Positions 1-10,225 of a DNA stretch of 64,000 bases are shown in pieces (position 1 is the stretch's first letter; the number at the start of each line of letters is the position of its first letter). The notes under the pieces are model-generated. The model made no database searches. It had not been told where the DNA came from and saw nothing but the letters and a program-made list of their open reading frames with translations. The translations under genes and the position numbers were made by a program. Source of the DNA: Siphonodentalium dalli (Eukaryota > Mollusca > Scaphopoda > Gadilida > Siphonodentaliidae); contig CP136067.1 in NCBI GenBank assembly GCA_032622095.1, forward strand, positions 56,151,899-56,215,898, read 5' to 3'.

Positions 1-1133
1 CCCATATGAATTGTCAGTGATGCATGTGTTATATACGATATGATTACCCATATAAATTGTCAGTGATGCATGTGTTATATACTGTTCAGATATATGAATA
101 CCCATATGAATTGTAGGTGATGCATGTGTTATATACGATATGAATACCCATATGAATTGTCAGTGACGCATATGTTATATACTGTTCGGATATATAAATA
201 CCCATATGAATTGTCAGTGGTACGTGTGTTTTATACGATATGCATACCCATATGAATTGTCAGTGATGCATGTGTTATATATTGTTCAGATATATGAATA
301 CCCATATTAATTGTCAGTGATGCATGTGTTATATACGATATGAATACCCATATGAATTGTCAGTGATGCATGTGTTATATACTGTTCAGATATATGAATA
401 CCCATATGAATTGTCAGTGATACGTGTGTTTTATACGATATGCATACCCATATGAATTGTCAGTGATGCATGTCTTATATATTGTTCAGATATATGAATA
501 CCCATATTAATTGTCAGTGATGCATGTGTTATATACGATATGAATACCCATATGAATTGTCAGTGATGCATGTGTTATATACTCTTCAGATATATGAATA
601 CCCATATGAATTGTCAGTGATGCATGTGTTATATACGATATGAATACCCATATGAATTGTCAGTGATGCATGTGTTATATACGATATGAATACTCATATG
701 AATTGTCAGTGATGCATGTGTTATATACTGTTCAGATATATGAATACCCATATGAATTGTAGGTGATGCATGTGTTATATACGATATGAATACCCATATG
801 AATTCTCAGTGATGCATGTGTTATATACTGTTCAGATATATGAATACCCATATGAATTGTCAGTGATGCGTGTGTTTTATACGATATGCATACCCATATG
901 AATTGCCAGTGATGCATGTGTTATATATTGTTCAGATATATGAATACCCATATGAATTGTCAGTGATGCATGAGTTATATACGATATGAATACCCATATG
1001 AATTGTCAGTGATGCATGTGTTATATACTGTTCAGATATATGAATACCCATATGAAGTGTCAGTGATGCATGTGTTATATACTGTTCAGATATATGAATA
1101 CCCATATGAAGTGTAGGTGATGCATGTGTTATA
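1..1133. repeat. 100-bp dimeric satellite array (part 1)
   Basis: This is a tandem array that runs off the left window edge. Each unit holds cccatatgaattgtcagtga followed by tgcatgtgttatata. Two unit types alternate: a 46-bp form joined by cgatatgaa and a 54-bp form joined by ctgttcagatatatgaa, giving a 100-bp dimer. The order is less regular here than at 5.9-6.6 kb, and variants such as taggtga for cagtga are scattered. Short frames open across it are by-products of the repeat. Confidence 0.95.
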
Positions 1134-2333
1134 CTGTAAAATCCTTTTTATTCGTGGGGGTCCATTATTCGTTGATTTCGTGGTTCGACCCAACCACGAA
1201 ATCAAAACCCAACGAAATAATTGACTCAGAGTGAATCAGAGAAAATCTCAATTGAAGAGATCGAAATGAATATCGGCAAATGAAGTCTGTTTTATGACAT
1301 GTCGTAAAATGGGTCAACAAAAAATATACGGAAGACGAGATGAAACGAAATTAATTTTATTCAGATATCAGTCATGTTCATAAACAATATTTACATTTAT
1401 AACATTTCACATTTAACACATATTTATGATTTGGCACTAGAAAGTCCAGCTTTTGTGAAGCCAGATATTATTAATTCCTTCCGTTGTGACACGGCCTGGA
1501 CAGCAGTGATGAACCACTTGGCGTGAACGGGTTTTAGAATTGACGTTCTCAAGTCCAATGGTTTAAACGAAGATGCTTCTTCGCCTGTTAAGTCCTCGCA
1601 CTCATCCAAACTCAGCATGACTTGTTGCACATACCAGTCATGGAAACGGGCTTTATGCTGTTCTTTAAACTCATAGTTCACAGTTAAGTCCAAAGGCTGA
1701 AGTCTGTCCGTACACGCTGCAGGAACGAATAACGGAACAATACCGTTCTCTTTCAGATGACCGAGCAGTTTTTCACCACGATGTGCTTTGAATACATCAA
1801 ATAGTGCAATGGCCTTTTTATCACATGACTTCAATGGTAGGGAATCACGAATTGAATTAACGTATGGGATCATGACTTTGTCAACGTATTGGATCATAGA
1901 TCCTCATTCGACCAGTGTGATTCCGTGTGATTCACATCCAATCCATCTGGAAAATCCACATTTTTTGGGAGACACCTGGCCGTCTTCCCAGCGTAAATCA
2001 GCTGTGGAGGTAGCATCTCGCCGCTTTTGGTCACCGCTACAAGGCATGTGATCTGACGTTTGTCGTCCAGACCGCAGATAGCCACCTGTTGCTCCCCTCT
2101 TTCTCCATGAAATGAAGCCAATAGCTATTAGTACATGGATAGCGTGATGCCTTTCGGCACCAGAATACCGGTGGTGTAGATTTCTCAATAATGTCTACTC
2201 AAACATGTATTTGTATAGGACCTGTTGATGTGCATACATATGATGCCTGATCCACAAATTTACGTCCCAACGAAATAGCCTTTTTATAAGAAACCACGAA
2301 AATTGAGGCCCACGAAATTAAAGCCAATCACAG
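1134..2333 (-). mobile_element. pogo/Tigger-like DNA transposon, decayed
   Basis: This 1,200-bp insertion lies in the satellite. The left end reads CTGTAAAATCC and the reverse complement of the right end reads CTGTGATTGG. Both are followed by related sequence containing ATTTCGTGG-type strings, so the termini are imperfect inverted repeats. A TA lies on each side (1132-1133 and 2334-2335). Removing the element and one TA restores the satellite string gtgttatatacgatatgaa exactly. TA duplication and a DDE_1-type transposase fit the Tc1/mariner-pogo group. The transposase lies on the minus strand and is broken, so this copy is not autonomous. Confidence 0.88.
1424..2180 (-). pseudogene. pogo/Tigger-like DDE transposase, C-terminal part, frameshifted
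   Basis: Only the catalytic half of a DDE superfamily (DDE_1/CENP-B-type) transposase remains. The upstream piece (about 2180 to 1894) contains LVPKGITLSMY, then two in-frame stops, then DDKRQITCLVAVTKSGE, LPPQLIYAGKT and ESHWSNE, all typical of this family. The downstream piece (1897 to 1424) is in another frame. It starts at MIQYVDKV and carries LFDVFKAHRGE, which I read as the second catalytic Asp region, and LQPLDLTVNYEFK, the usual LQPLD block. The frame change lies at about 1894-1897. The N-terminal helix-turn-helix DNA-binding region is absent. The family assignment rests on motif recognition; I am confident of the class and less so of the subfamily. Confidence 0.85.
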
Positions 2334-2748
2334 TATACGATATGAATACCCATATTAATTGTCAGTGATGCAATGCAGATGCATGTGTTATATACTGTTC
2401 AGATATGTGAATACCCATGTGAATTGTCAGTGATGCATGTGTGATATACGATATGAATACCCATATGAATTGTCAGCGATGCATGTGTTATATACGATAT
2501 GGATACCCATATGAATTGTCAGTGATGCATGTGTTATATACTGTTCAGATATATGAATACCCATATGAATTGTCAGTGATGCATGTGTTTTATATTGTTC
2601 AGATATATGAATACCCATATGAATTGTCAGTGATGCATGTGTTATATATGATATGAATACCCATATGAATTGTCAGTTATGCATGTGTTAGATATTGTTC
2701 AGATATATGAATACCCATATGAATTGTCAGTGATGCATGTGTTATATA
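2334..2748. repeat. 100-bp dimeric satellite array (part 2)
   Basis: The same satellite as 1-1133 resumes directly after the pogo-like element, with the same cccatatgaattgtcagtga core and both spacer types. It stops at gttatata, where the Crypton-bearing segment begins. Confidence 0.93.
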
Positions 2749-2751
2749 AGA

Positions 2752-2899
2752 AATGAACGGCGGTTTCAATGTGGTCATGGGATTTTGACCGCGAGAAAAT
2801 TTCAGCAAACTGCATGAACCCCGAAGGGGTTCATGCAAAGTTTGCTGAAATTTTCTCGCGGTCAAAACCCATGACCATGTTGAAACTGCCGTTCACTTT
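2752..2899. repeat. Near-palindromic hairpin, ~70-bp arms
   Basis: The left arm runs from atgaacggcggtttcaatg through gaccgcgagaaaatttcagc to catgaacccc. The right arm is its reverse complement with a few mismatches, ending in gaaactgccgttcactt. The loop is only a few bases around 2824. It could be a foldback MITE or the terminal structure of the Crypton segment. Confidence 0.85.
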
Positions 2900-3134
2900 T
2901 TATATTTACATAGGCCTACTGGTATAATTAATTGTTCGATTTGTTATCATTTAGATGGTTTTAAACATGCCGACTTGGGTACGATAATGTTTAGCTTTGC
3001 CGAAATGCGAAATCAGCCCAAACGCTCGATTCTCTCAGTTCATCTGTAATCTAATTTTAGAAAATGAAAGTCGGTCAAACGTACACACTTCCGCTTCGAG
3101 AATTCCATGGCGGGATGAAAATATTGAAAGTTTG

Positions 3135-3146
3135 ATTTTATTTAAT
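3135..3146 (-). terminator. Possible polyadenylation signal of the Crypton gene
   Basis: On the minus strand, AAATAAAATC lies about 260 bases beyond the stop codon of the recombinase gene. The sequence around it is AT-rich, so the match could be chance. Confidence 0.3.
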
Positions 3147-3399
3147 TTATAACGACATAATTCAATTAACAAGTTAAACACATGGTGAGAATAAACATTA
3201 ATAACATTTGGTTACACAAATATTGAACTTCGTGAACTTTTTTCGTGGAAAGAGAATTAAATGACATGATAATTGTAATTATCGTTCAAATTTTATGGTC
3301 AGCCAGTGTCAGCTGGTGACTGATGATAGAAAACTAACAGCTAACTAATACTGAGAAATTCACATTTGGATAGTGAAGTCAGTTTTTGTGAAGAGTCTA

Positions 3400-5157
3400 T
3401 TAATTTGTGTTGGCTTGGTTACTGCCTCCAAAAGAAATGTTACAGTTTTTGAAACTAAGCTTGCAGTTGCTCATCAAACCATGGGCTAAAATGTTTGCAG
3501 CCTGTGAATTTTTCTCGATGCATGTTAGAGACGTTTCGATGTGGGCTGTAGCCGTAGGTGCCATTTCCTTTGCTTCGATTGTTGGTAATGCTTGATTTGC
3601 AGGAATTTCAGCAGCATTTTCACTGACGACCAAATTGTTGATATCTGCGATTGCGGAAGACGTTGCCGCAGCTGGATTTGTTTGAGCATAACGCTGCTCT
3701 GTCGAGGTTAGATGCTCATGAGTTTCACATTGGGGATTTTTACTCACAGTGCTGTTGCCTAATTCTGCGAGCGAATCACTTAACTGTTGCTTTTGTTTTG
3801 ATGTGAATTCCCGGTTGTAACTTCGGATTGATGACTCATTTCTATGCCCGCTCATGAACATAATGTTACGTAGTTCAAACCCAGCATCATTGAGATGTTG
3901 AATCGCTGTCGCACGAAGACAATGCGATGTGTATCTTTCGCTCGTACCTGCAGATTTTGAGATGTCGGTCATGAAATTGGAAAATGTCCGTTTTTTTAAA
4001 GGTGCGTCCTGGTACCATATGCTAACATTCTTGGGGTTTATTGACTTTGTAATTTCAACGTTTATTTTATTGAACAAGAATTCAGCGCTGGGATCTGTTT
4101 TCTGTATTAGAAGTTTCAGGGCAGTCACGGGACAGCATGAATCTGATGTTGCATACATACGCTTGTCCTGAGCAGTGCTCTCTCTTGAATCCAGACCACC
4201 TTGATATGTTTTTTCGTGCGTTTCGTGATTAATGGAAGCATAAAGTCTTCCATTCTCATCTTGCAGGAACTCAAATGAGTTCAATTTCAGTTGAACATGG
4301 AATTCAAGTCCTCTTGAAACATAGTGAATGGCAATTAGGTACCAGACTCTTTGGCGGAGTGTAATAGGGGAGTCTTTATGAGAAAGGTATGTCACTATTT
4401 TCTTCAGATCTTGATCTGTTATGACCGCCTTGTGTTTTGTAGGCCGCGAGACTCCAGTTTGCACCATATGTTTCAACTTTGCGGACAGGATTTTGTTACT
4501 TTCCTTAAACTCCTTATCTTTGATGATGTCGATATCGCGTTTTAAATCTGAAAGATGGCGATTCAGTGCTGCTCGGAGATTAATCAGAGTGTTTTTGTGG
4601 TACTCGCCAGCAAGATTTTCCGGCATCACTTTAGCTCGTTGGGTGGTGTTAATTGGTTTCGCTTCACAGTAGAAGTGCCTGAGGTGTGTATTGAGAGATT
4701 GTTTATCAATAGTTTCAAAATTAATGTGATGACCCATGGCCGTGCACCACTCCGTGAACAATTTCACACCCCATTTGGTATTCTTTTTTGTGGATTTGGA
4801 TTGCGCGAATTGTTCTAATGCGGCAATGTCGGATTCAGATTTTTTGTCAAATCTGGATTTCTTCAAAGAACTCTCAGCTAATTCTGTTTTTGCAGTGGGC
4901 CTTGTGGGAGAAGTAGTCATTGTGATTGAATTGGTTGTGTTTATACTGTCAGGGTTAATACTGCCAGTGCCAGTCCTACTGCTAGACTTCATCTCACTAT
5001 CTCCTGGTCTCATTGGAATGTCTAGAGCTTCCATGACTTCCTCAAAACTAACTGATTGGTATTCAGCAGATGATAAATCAATTGCCATCAATAAGTCGTC
5101 GTCGTCGTCACTCATTTCATCGTTTGAAAAGAGTATATTAAAATCATTTGGATCCAT
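3400..5157 (-). CDS. Crypton-type tyrosine recombinase (intact, 585 aa)
   Basis: This intact frame encodes a tyrosine recombinase of the animal Crypton group, related to the DUF3504 domains of KIAA1958 and ZMYM proteins. It would cut and rejoin DNA through a covalent tyrosine link during element mobility. Residues 10-50 are acidic, with an EMSDDDDD tract. Residues about 105-235 resemble the N-terminal SAM-like DNA-binding domain (KKNTKWGVKLFTEWC, IIKDKEFKES). The catalytic domain follows, with Arg282 in HYVSRGLE, His412 and Arg415 in SHCLRAT, His438 in MSGHRNES and Tyr447 in IRSYNRE, so the R-HxxR-H-Y set is complete. The C-terminal ~130 residues are low in recognisable motifs. The first ATG follows the 5' region directly and opens the acidic stretch, so I use it. 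No zinc finger is visible. It is the only long unbroken gene in the window, so the insertion may be young. Confidence 0.9.
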   Translation of the reverse strand: MDPNDFNILFSNDEMSDDDDDLLMAIDLSSAEYQSVSFEEVMEALDIPMRPGDSEMKSSSRTGTGSINPDSINTTNSITMTTSPTRPTAKTELAESSLKKSRFDKKSESDIAALEQFAQSKSTKKNTKWGVKLFTEWCTAMGHHINFETIDKQSLNTHLRHFYCEAKPINTTQRAKVMPENLAGEYHKNTLINLRAALNRHLSDLKRDIDIIKDKEFKESNKILSAKLKHMVQTGVSRPTKHKAVITDQDLKKIVTYLSHKDSPITLRQRVWYLIAIHYVSRGLEFHVQLKLNSFEFLQDENGRLYASINHETHEKTYQGGLDSRESTAQDKRMYATSDSCCPVTALKLLIQKTDPSAEFLFNKINVEITKSINPKNVSIWYQDAPLKKRTFSNFMTDISKSAGTSERYTSHCLRATAIQHLNDAGFELRNIMFMSGHRNESSIRSYNREFTSKQKQQLSDSLAELGNSTVSKNPQCETHEHLTSTEQRYAQTNPAAATSSAIADINNLVVSENAAEIPANQALPTIEAKEMAPTATAHIETSLTCIEKNSQAANILAHGLMSNCKLSFKNCNISFGGSNQANTN

Positions 5158-5736
5158 GTTGTTATTTTTTTGTGTCGTCTGTTTGTTTACAAAATATAGG
5201 CCTACTTACTCAGTGCAACAAAGTTACTTATTGGTAATAAATACATAATTATCTACATTTTAGTGTGATTATACTATAAAATAACGATAGTGTTTCCAAT
5301 GTTTCGCTTTATTTTCGGTATTTTTAATGCAAAACCACCGTATTATGTAAGGTAATTGGGATTATTTCGTTTCATATTTGCGTCCAATTAGTAGGTCACT
5401 GGAGCAAGTACACTGCGAGTACTTTGTTCGCTTATCGGTACTTTAACTTCTATAATAGAACTGTCACGAGTCTTTAGTGCATGTGTACATTTTGTTTGTA
5501 TTGGGGAATTGTGTTACTATGTGGTATTTTGGAAGACAATTCATGTGTCGGGCGCAATTGTATTGAAACTAGGCCAAGAAATGTTGCGTTGGAATGCATC
5601 GGCTCTGGGACATAAATAAATACCGGCTGATCGACCTAAATGCGTGTTTGCGCAAATGCGCCCAATTATTTTCGCCGGCGCTTCTGCTTGAAATTTCACG
5701 CGATCGTCCTCGGCTATGTTCGGTGATTTCCGGGAC

Positions 5737-5809
5737 CAATGTGTTCATAAACCTATGAACGACATTGGAAGTGACGTCACGTTACGTTCATAGGTTTATG
5801 AACGCATTG
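5737..5809. promoter_or_regulatory. Inverted repeat around a full CRE-like site, upstream of the Crypton gene
   Basis: GTTCATAAACCTATGAAC (5743-5760) and its exact reverse complement GTTCATAGGTTTATGAAC (5786-5803) are separated by 25 bases. The matching extends outward through CAATG on the left and CATTG on the right. Each arm is itself nearly palindromic. The spacer holds GTGACGTCAC (5771-5780), which contains TGACGTCA, the consensus CRE/ATF site. It lies about 580-650 bases upstream of the recombinase start on the minus strand. It may be a promoter element or a small MITE. Confidence 0.55.
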
Positions 5810-5873
5810 AATAAGGGGGCGTGTCTACCGTAACGCTATGGGGAAATCGGAAGAGATATTAGGGGTATGTAAA

Positions 5874-6729
5874 TATATATGATATGAATACTCATATGAA
5901 TGTCAGTGATGCATGTGTTATAAACTGTTCAGATATATGAATACCCATATGAATTGTCAGTGATGCATGTGTTATATACGATATGAATACCCATATGAAT
6001 TGTCAGTGATGCATGTGTTATATACGATATGGATACCCATATGAATTGTCAGTGATGCATGTGTTATATACTGTTCAGATATATGAATACCCATATGAAT
6101 TGTCAGTGATGCATGTGTTATATATGATATGAATACCCATATGAATTGTCAGTGATGCATGTGTTATATATTGTTCAGATATATGAATACCCATATGAAT
6201 TGTCAGTGATGCATGTGTTATATATGATATGAATACCCATATGAATTGTCAGTGATGCATGTGTTATATACTGTTCAGATATATGAATACCCATATGAAT
6301 TGTCAGTGATGCATGTGTTATATATGATATGAATACCCATATGAATTGTCAGTGATGCATGTGTTAGATATTGTTCAGATATATGAATACCCATATGAAT
6401 TGTCAGTGATGCATGTGTTATATATGATATGAATACCAATATGAATTGTCAGTGATGCATGTGTTATATACTGTTCAGATATATGAATACCCATATGAAT
6501 TGTCAGTGATGCATGTGTTATATACGATATGAATACTCATATGAATTGTCAGTGATGCATGTGTTATATAGTGTTCAGATATATGAATACCCATATGAAT
6601 TGTCAGTGATATATGAATACCCATATGAATTGTCAGTGATGCAGTGATATATGAATACCCATATGAATTGTCAGCGATGCAGTGATATATGGATACCCAT
6701 ATGAATTGTCAGTGACGCATGTGCTATAC
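5874..6729. repeat. 100-bp dimeric satellite array (part 3)
   Basis: This is the cleanest stretch of the satellite. The tgttcag spacer recurs near 6169, 6269, 6369, 6469 and 6569, an exact 100-bp period. The last ~130 bases switch to a shortened form in which cagtgatatatgaata joins the cores. The array decays into unique DNA at about 6725. Confidence 0.95.
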
Positions 6730-9359
6730 GAACCTCTTTCACATTTTTCTAACTTTCTTCATGTGGACCCCACCACATGCGTGAATATAACAATAAGACT
6801 CCAATGATATAATTGATAATAATGTAATATTTTTACAACTACCGGTATTACTCTTTACAGAAATGTGTGTAATTATTAGTACCGTGTATGCTTTTATAAT
6901 CATAATTGTTTTTAATTGGTATATTGTGTGTATCACCTATAATTCACTGCCTGTGACGGCGCTTATACTATATAGGCAAATAAAGTTATCCTATTGTAGG
7001 CGGATAAAGGGACTTTTCTTGGACGCTGATTGGTGCACAGAAAATATGGGTATCCTCTTTTAGTCACTAGACCATATCAGTTTTATTGGTGGAGGAAAGG
7101 CCGCATATGTGGTTAATTCAGTGATAAATGACGCCATTGTATGCGGAACGAGCTTCGCTGTCACTGCCCTAATACACAATGCACCTTACCAACTGAGCCA
7201 CTGGGGCCCCGAAATAGACAATGGCGTATTCCATGCCTCTGCGATAAATCATACATCTAACGAGTTGAAATAAAACACATCTCAAAACACACTATGCTGT
7301 TGTTGTATTTATCTTATGCCAACTGACACTATCATTTGTTGTCAAATTAAGCCAAATTTATGACAGTTTTCAGACGAAAACAACCTACATTTTAGTCATT
7401 TGGAAGAGTAATTTGGTAATTTCGAAGAGCAACTCCCGTTACGCATGAATACGCAGTTACAGTACATGTGATAAGGTCGCGAATTTATGGAACATTGGGG
7501 TGATTTGTCAGCAATAAACAAGATATAAGTCCTGATTTCATATGAATCCATGTACATAAATCTGAACTGTGAATTTTTTTCAATAAAATATCAATGTTCT
7601 CAAACAAAAAGCAATGTCATTCAAATTGTTATAGTTCCGAATTCGCTAGATTGAAAATAACCATGCACGTAAGTTCTGAGAAAATTTAGCAAATTTTGTG
7701 CGGTGCAAGCTGTCTAAAATGACGGGAACAGAATGGTGAAAGCTAAAATTTAGTCCTATTAGAGATATTTAATCATGTTGCATCGAATATGTAGCTACAT
7801 TACTATGTTATTCCACTTGTGTGCATTCATTTATTCATTTAAACCATCCAAAAACGCTAAAGTAGATTTGACCCAATTTCGAGGCGAGAGTTTTTGTTGA
7901 TACGTCGCCAAGGCAGCAACGCCGTGAGGTGAAAGGTCACGTTGCGCATAGTCATTTCTTGGAGTATAATACACATGTAAGATATAGCTAAACTTTAATA
8001 CACAGTATAACATCAAACCGGTATAAGATAAAACATGGATCGTGTCTGTTAATGGCCTCGTGACTGGGAATATAATTATATTTCCGAATGCCAGTAACAA
8101 GTCCATTAACCACTATACATAGTTGTTAGCTCTTCCTGAATGGTTGATCTCCTCATTTGCTCGATTCTCATAGCTTGTCCTAGCATGAAATCGTGACCTG
8201 TTCGTAATTCGAGTGGTATTTATGAGTAAGATATTGTTTTTTTATTTTCGCAGGCCTTCATCTGTCACGAACATAGCTCTTAAGGTTTTATGTTACTAAC
8301 TATGTTCTCGCTAATATTCAGTAAAGACCGCGAATTAACAAAACTATTTTTGTCAGTGTTGATGAACGCAGGTGATATCTTCGAGTGTAACAGATTTCTT
8401 CCCTTCAGATGTTATAACGGACGTGCCAAATCTGGCGAATGCGTTAAACGGCCGAACCAATAATTAAGATAAAAGTAGTTAATCTACCAATGCCAAAGTT
8501 CCCGACTATAATATACATAAAATATTTGCTGTAAACGCAATTCACAACATACATGCCTCACGAAGACCCCAACAAGAACATAAAGACATGCATAACAATT
8601 AACCAATGAATGAATAAAAGCTTGAACAAAACTATGTGTGACCCAGTACATTTCTGAGTCAAGAGAGGCGAATAACTACTAAAATAAATCATACAGACCT
8701 CTCAATCTCAGATGCACATGCTCCACGGTCGTAAATATCTGTGCCATCGCAAGTTTCAAAAACAAAAATGAATGACCGCAAACTGCAGGAACATACGCTC
8801 GGGTAAATTTGCATCCACGGACGGTCAAACTGGCAAACAGACGGACTGACAAGCAGATTACAGCGTACTACCCAACAATTTCGTGGTGGAGTACATAAAT
8901 AACATAACGAAGCTAAATCTTCAATATAGTTGATTCACAGAAAAACTATTGCAATATATCTAGTGTAAATATTGGTTTATGTTCTGGTTTAAAATGGTTT
9001 GAAGGTGTTCCATTAGAAAAAACGTCTTTCCTAACAGAATAAATATACTTGAAATAATAAATCAATAAATGGTAAGATCAGATTTTAGTTATTGCGAATT
9101 TAGAAACGACTAACTACAACACAACAGAATTATGTTTTTGAAAAACATGTCACCAAATTCTCATTAATGTAATGTCTCGCTTCGAATTTCAACATCACTT
9201 ATATCTGAGGAAATATTTCGAGTTGACCATGACTATCAAATATTTTGGATTTCCAGCTAAATAGAACTGACATTTCTGCAAGTGTGACAACATAGGATAA
9301 CAAGAAAACTAAGATGCATGCATCAGGTCGCCCGTGAATTATCTACCATAGAATTGTTG
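6730..9359. other. No gene seen; weak SINE-like and MITE-like traces
   Basis: Only short frames without recognisable motifs occur here. A tRNA-like A-box string lies at 7150-7215 on the minus strand (listed separately). At 7268-7318, cacatctcaaaacacact and ttgttgtatttatcttatgcc match one end of the hairpin element at 43566-43730, so an old relative of that MITE lies here. The rest is AT-rich DNA in which I see nothing else. Confidence 0.5.
7150..7215 (-). repeat. Possible tRNA-derived SINE head
   Basis: The minus strand reads ccccagtggctcagttggta, a good match to a tRNA A-box context. A weak B-box-like string (agctcgttccg) follows about 45 bases later. No cloverleaf with a 7-bp acceptor stem can be drawn, so it is not called as a tRNA gene. 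Confidence 0.3.
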
Positions 9360-9756
9360 TAGCTATCGATTATACATTTTGGAACACCTGTCTGTATGTA
9401 CGTGTGTATGTATGAATGCATGTGTGTATGTGTTATAGACTCTAACACTGCTCTACCGATCCGACTCGGATTTGGTATTTAACGTGTCAACTTGACCTCG
9501 CTCATAGGCATGTTTCTGGACCTTGACCGATCCGACTAAAAATGTGTGTGTGTGTGACTACTTCGATCCCGGGAGCAATATGGACGGGTCCAATTTCACG
9601 TGGGACCATGTCACCGAACGTGCTGATATAGGCATGTTTCTGGACCAATTGAACAATAGTTTGGCCAGACGCTGTATATACTGGGTCTGTCCAGATAGAG
9701 GCGATCACAAAAAAATCCCTAAATAGCCCGAACGAAGTCGAGTACATCAGCTAGTC
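9360..9756 (+). mobile_element. Helitron-like non-autonomous element, 3' end
   Basis: The 3' end reads gcccgaacgaagtcgagtac then atcagCTAGT. This is a short imperfect hairpin followed by CTAG, the usual Helitron terminus. The interior holds tgtctgtatgtacgtgtgta and a duplicated ataggcatgtttctggacc (near 9506 and 9630). The 5' boundary is not visible. Two frames, one on each strand, are open across 9502-9747, but neither is recognisable. Confidence 0.4.
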
Positions 9757-9764
9757 TAATATAC

Positions 9765-10225
9765 ATTTTGGACATTTGTCTGTCTGTTTGTCTGTTAGCT
9801 ATGACCGGGAAAACTGCCGGACAGATTTGACGAAATTTGATACCTAGGGGAAATTATTTCCAGGGAGTATTTTGGACGGGTCAAATCTTTATCCCGACCT
9901 GACTTTGACATTCAAAAAGATCAATTCAAGGTCAAATCTGGTAAAACGGAAGGATTTCAACGAAATTTTATACCTACCGTTACGTTTGTCCCAGGAGTGT
10001 TTCGAATGGGTCAAATCATGACCCCGACCTGATCTTGACATTCAAAATTGTCAATTCAAGGTCAAATCGGGTAAAGCCGGGCGGATTTCGACGGGTACTT
10101 TTGTCGGGAACTTTTGTCCGGGGAGTATTTAGGACGGGTCAAATCGTGACCCCGACATGACCTTCACCTTTAAAATGGTCAATTCAGAGTGGAACATCCC
10201 GGACGAAGTCGGGTCCACCAGCTAC
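9765..10225 (+). mobile_element. Second Helitron-like copy
   Basis: It begins with tacattttggacatttgtct, as the first copy does near 9373, and ends tcccggacgaagtcgggtcc then accagCTACT. The interior repeats the phrases gggagtattt[ta]ggacgggtcaaat and gtcaattcaaggtcaaat three times with drift, so it holds about three degenerate ~120-bp subunits. The assignment rests on the hairpin plus CTAN end only. Confidence 0.4.

Larger units (their letters stand above)
2749..5873 (-). mobile_element. Crypton-bearing insertion in the satellite
   Basis: The satellite breaks at gtTATATA (2743-2748) and resumes at TATATAtgatatg (5874 on). The two sides fit together across a shared TATATA, as expected of one insertion of ~3.1 kb. 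The segment carries one tyrosine-recombinase gene on the minus strand. It has no obvious terminal inverted repeats, as is known for Cryptons. A near-palindrome lies at its left edge (2752-2899) and a smaller inverted repeat near its right edge (5737-5809). Whether these belong to the Crypton or are separate MITEs cannot be told from one copy. Confidence 0.6.

Noticed and set aside
1-1133. CRISPR-like repeat-spacer arrangement
   Set aside because: Spacers are the same two sequences alternating, and the context is animal DNA; it is a dimeric satellite.
7150-7215. tRNA gene on the minus strand
   Set aside because: An A-box-like string is present but the B box is poor and no acceptor stem forms; kept only as a weak SINE trace.
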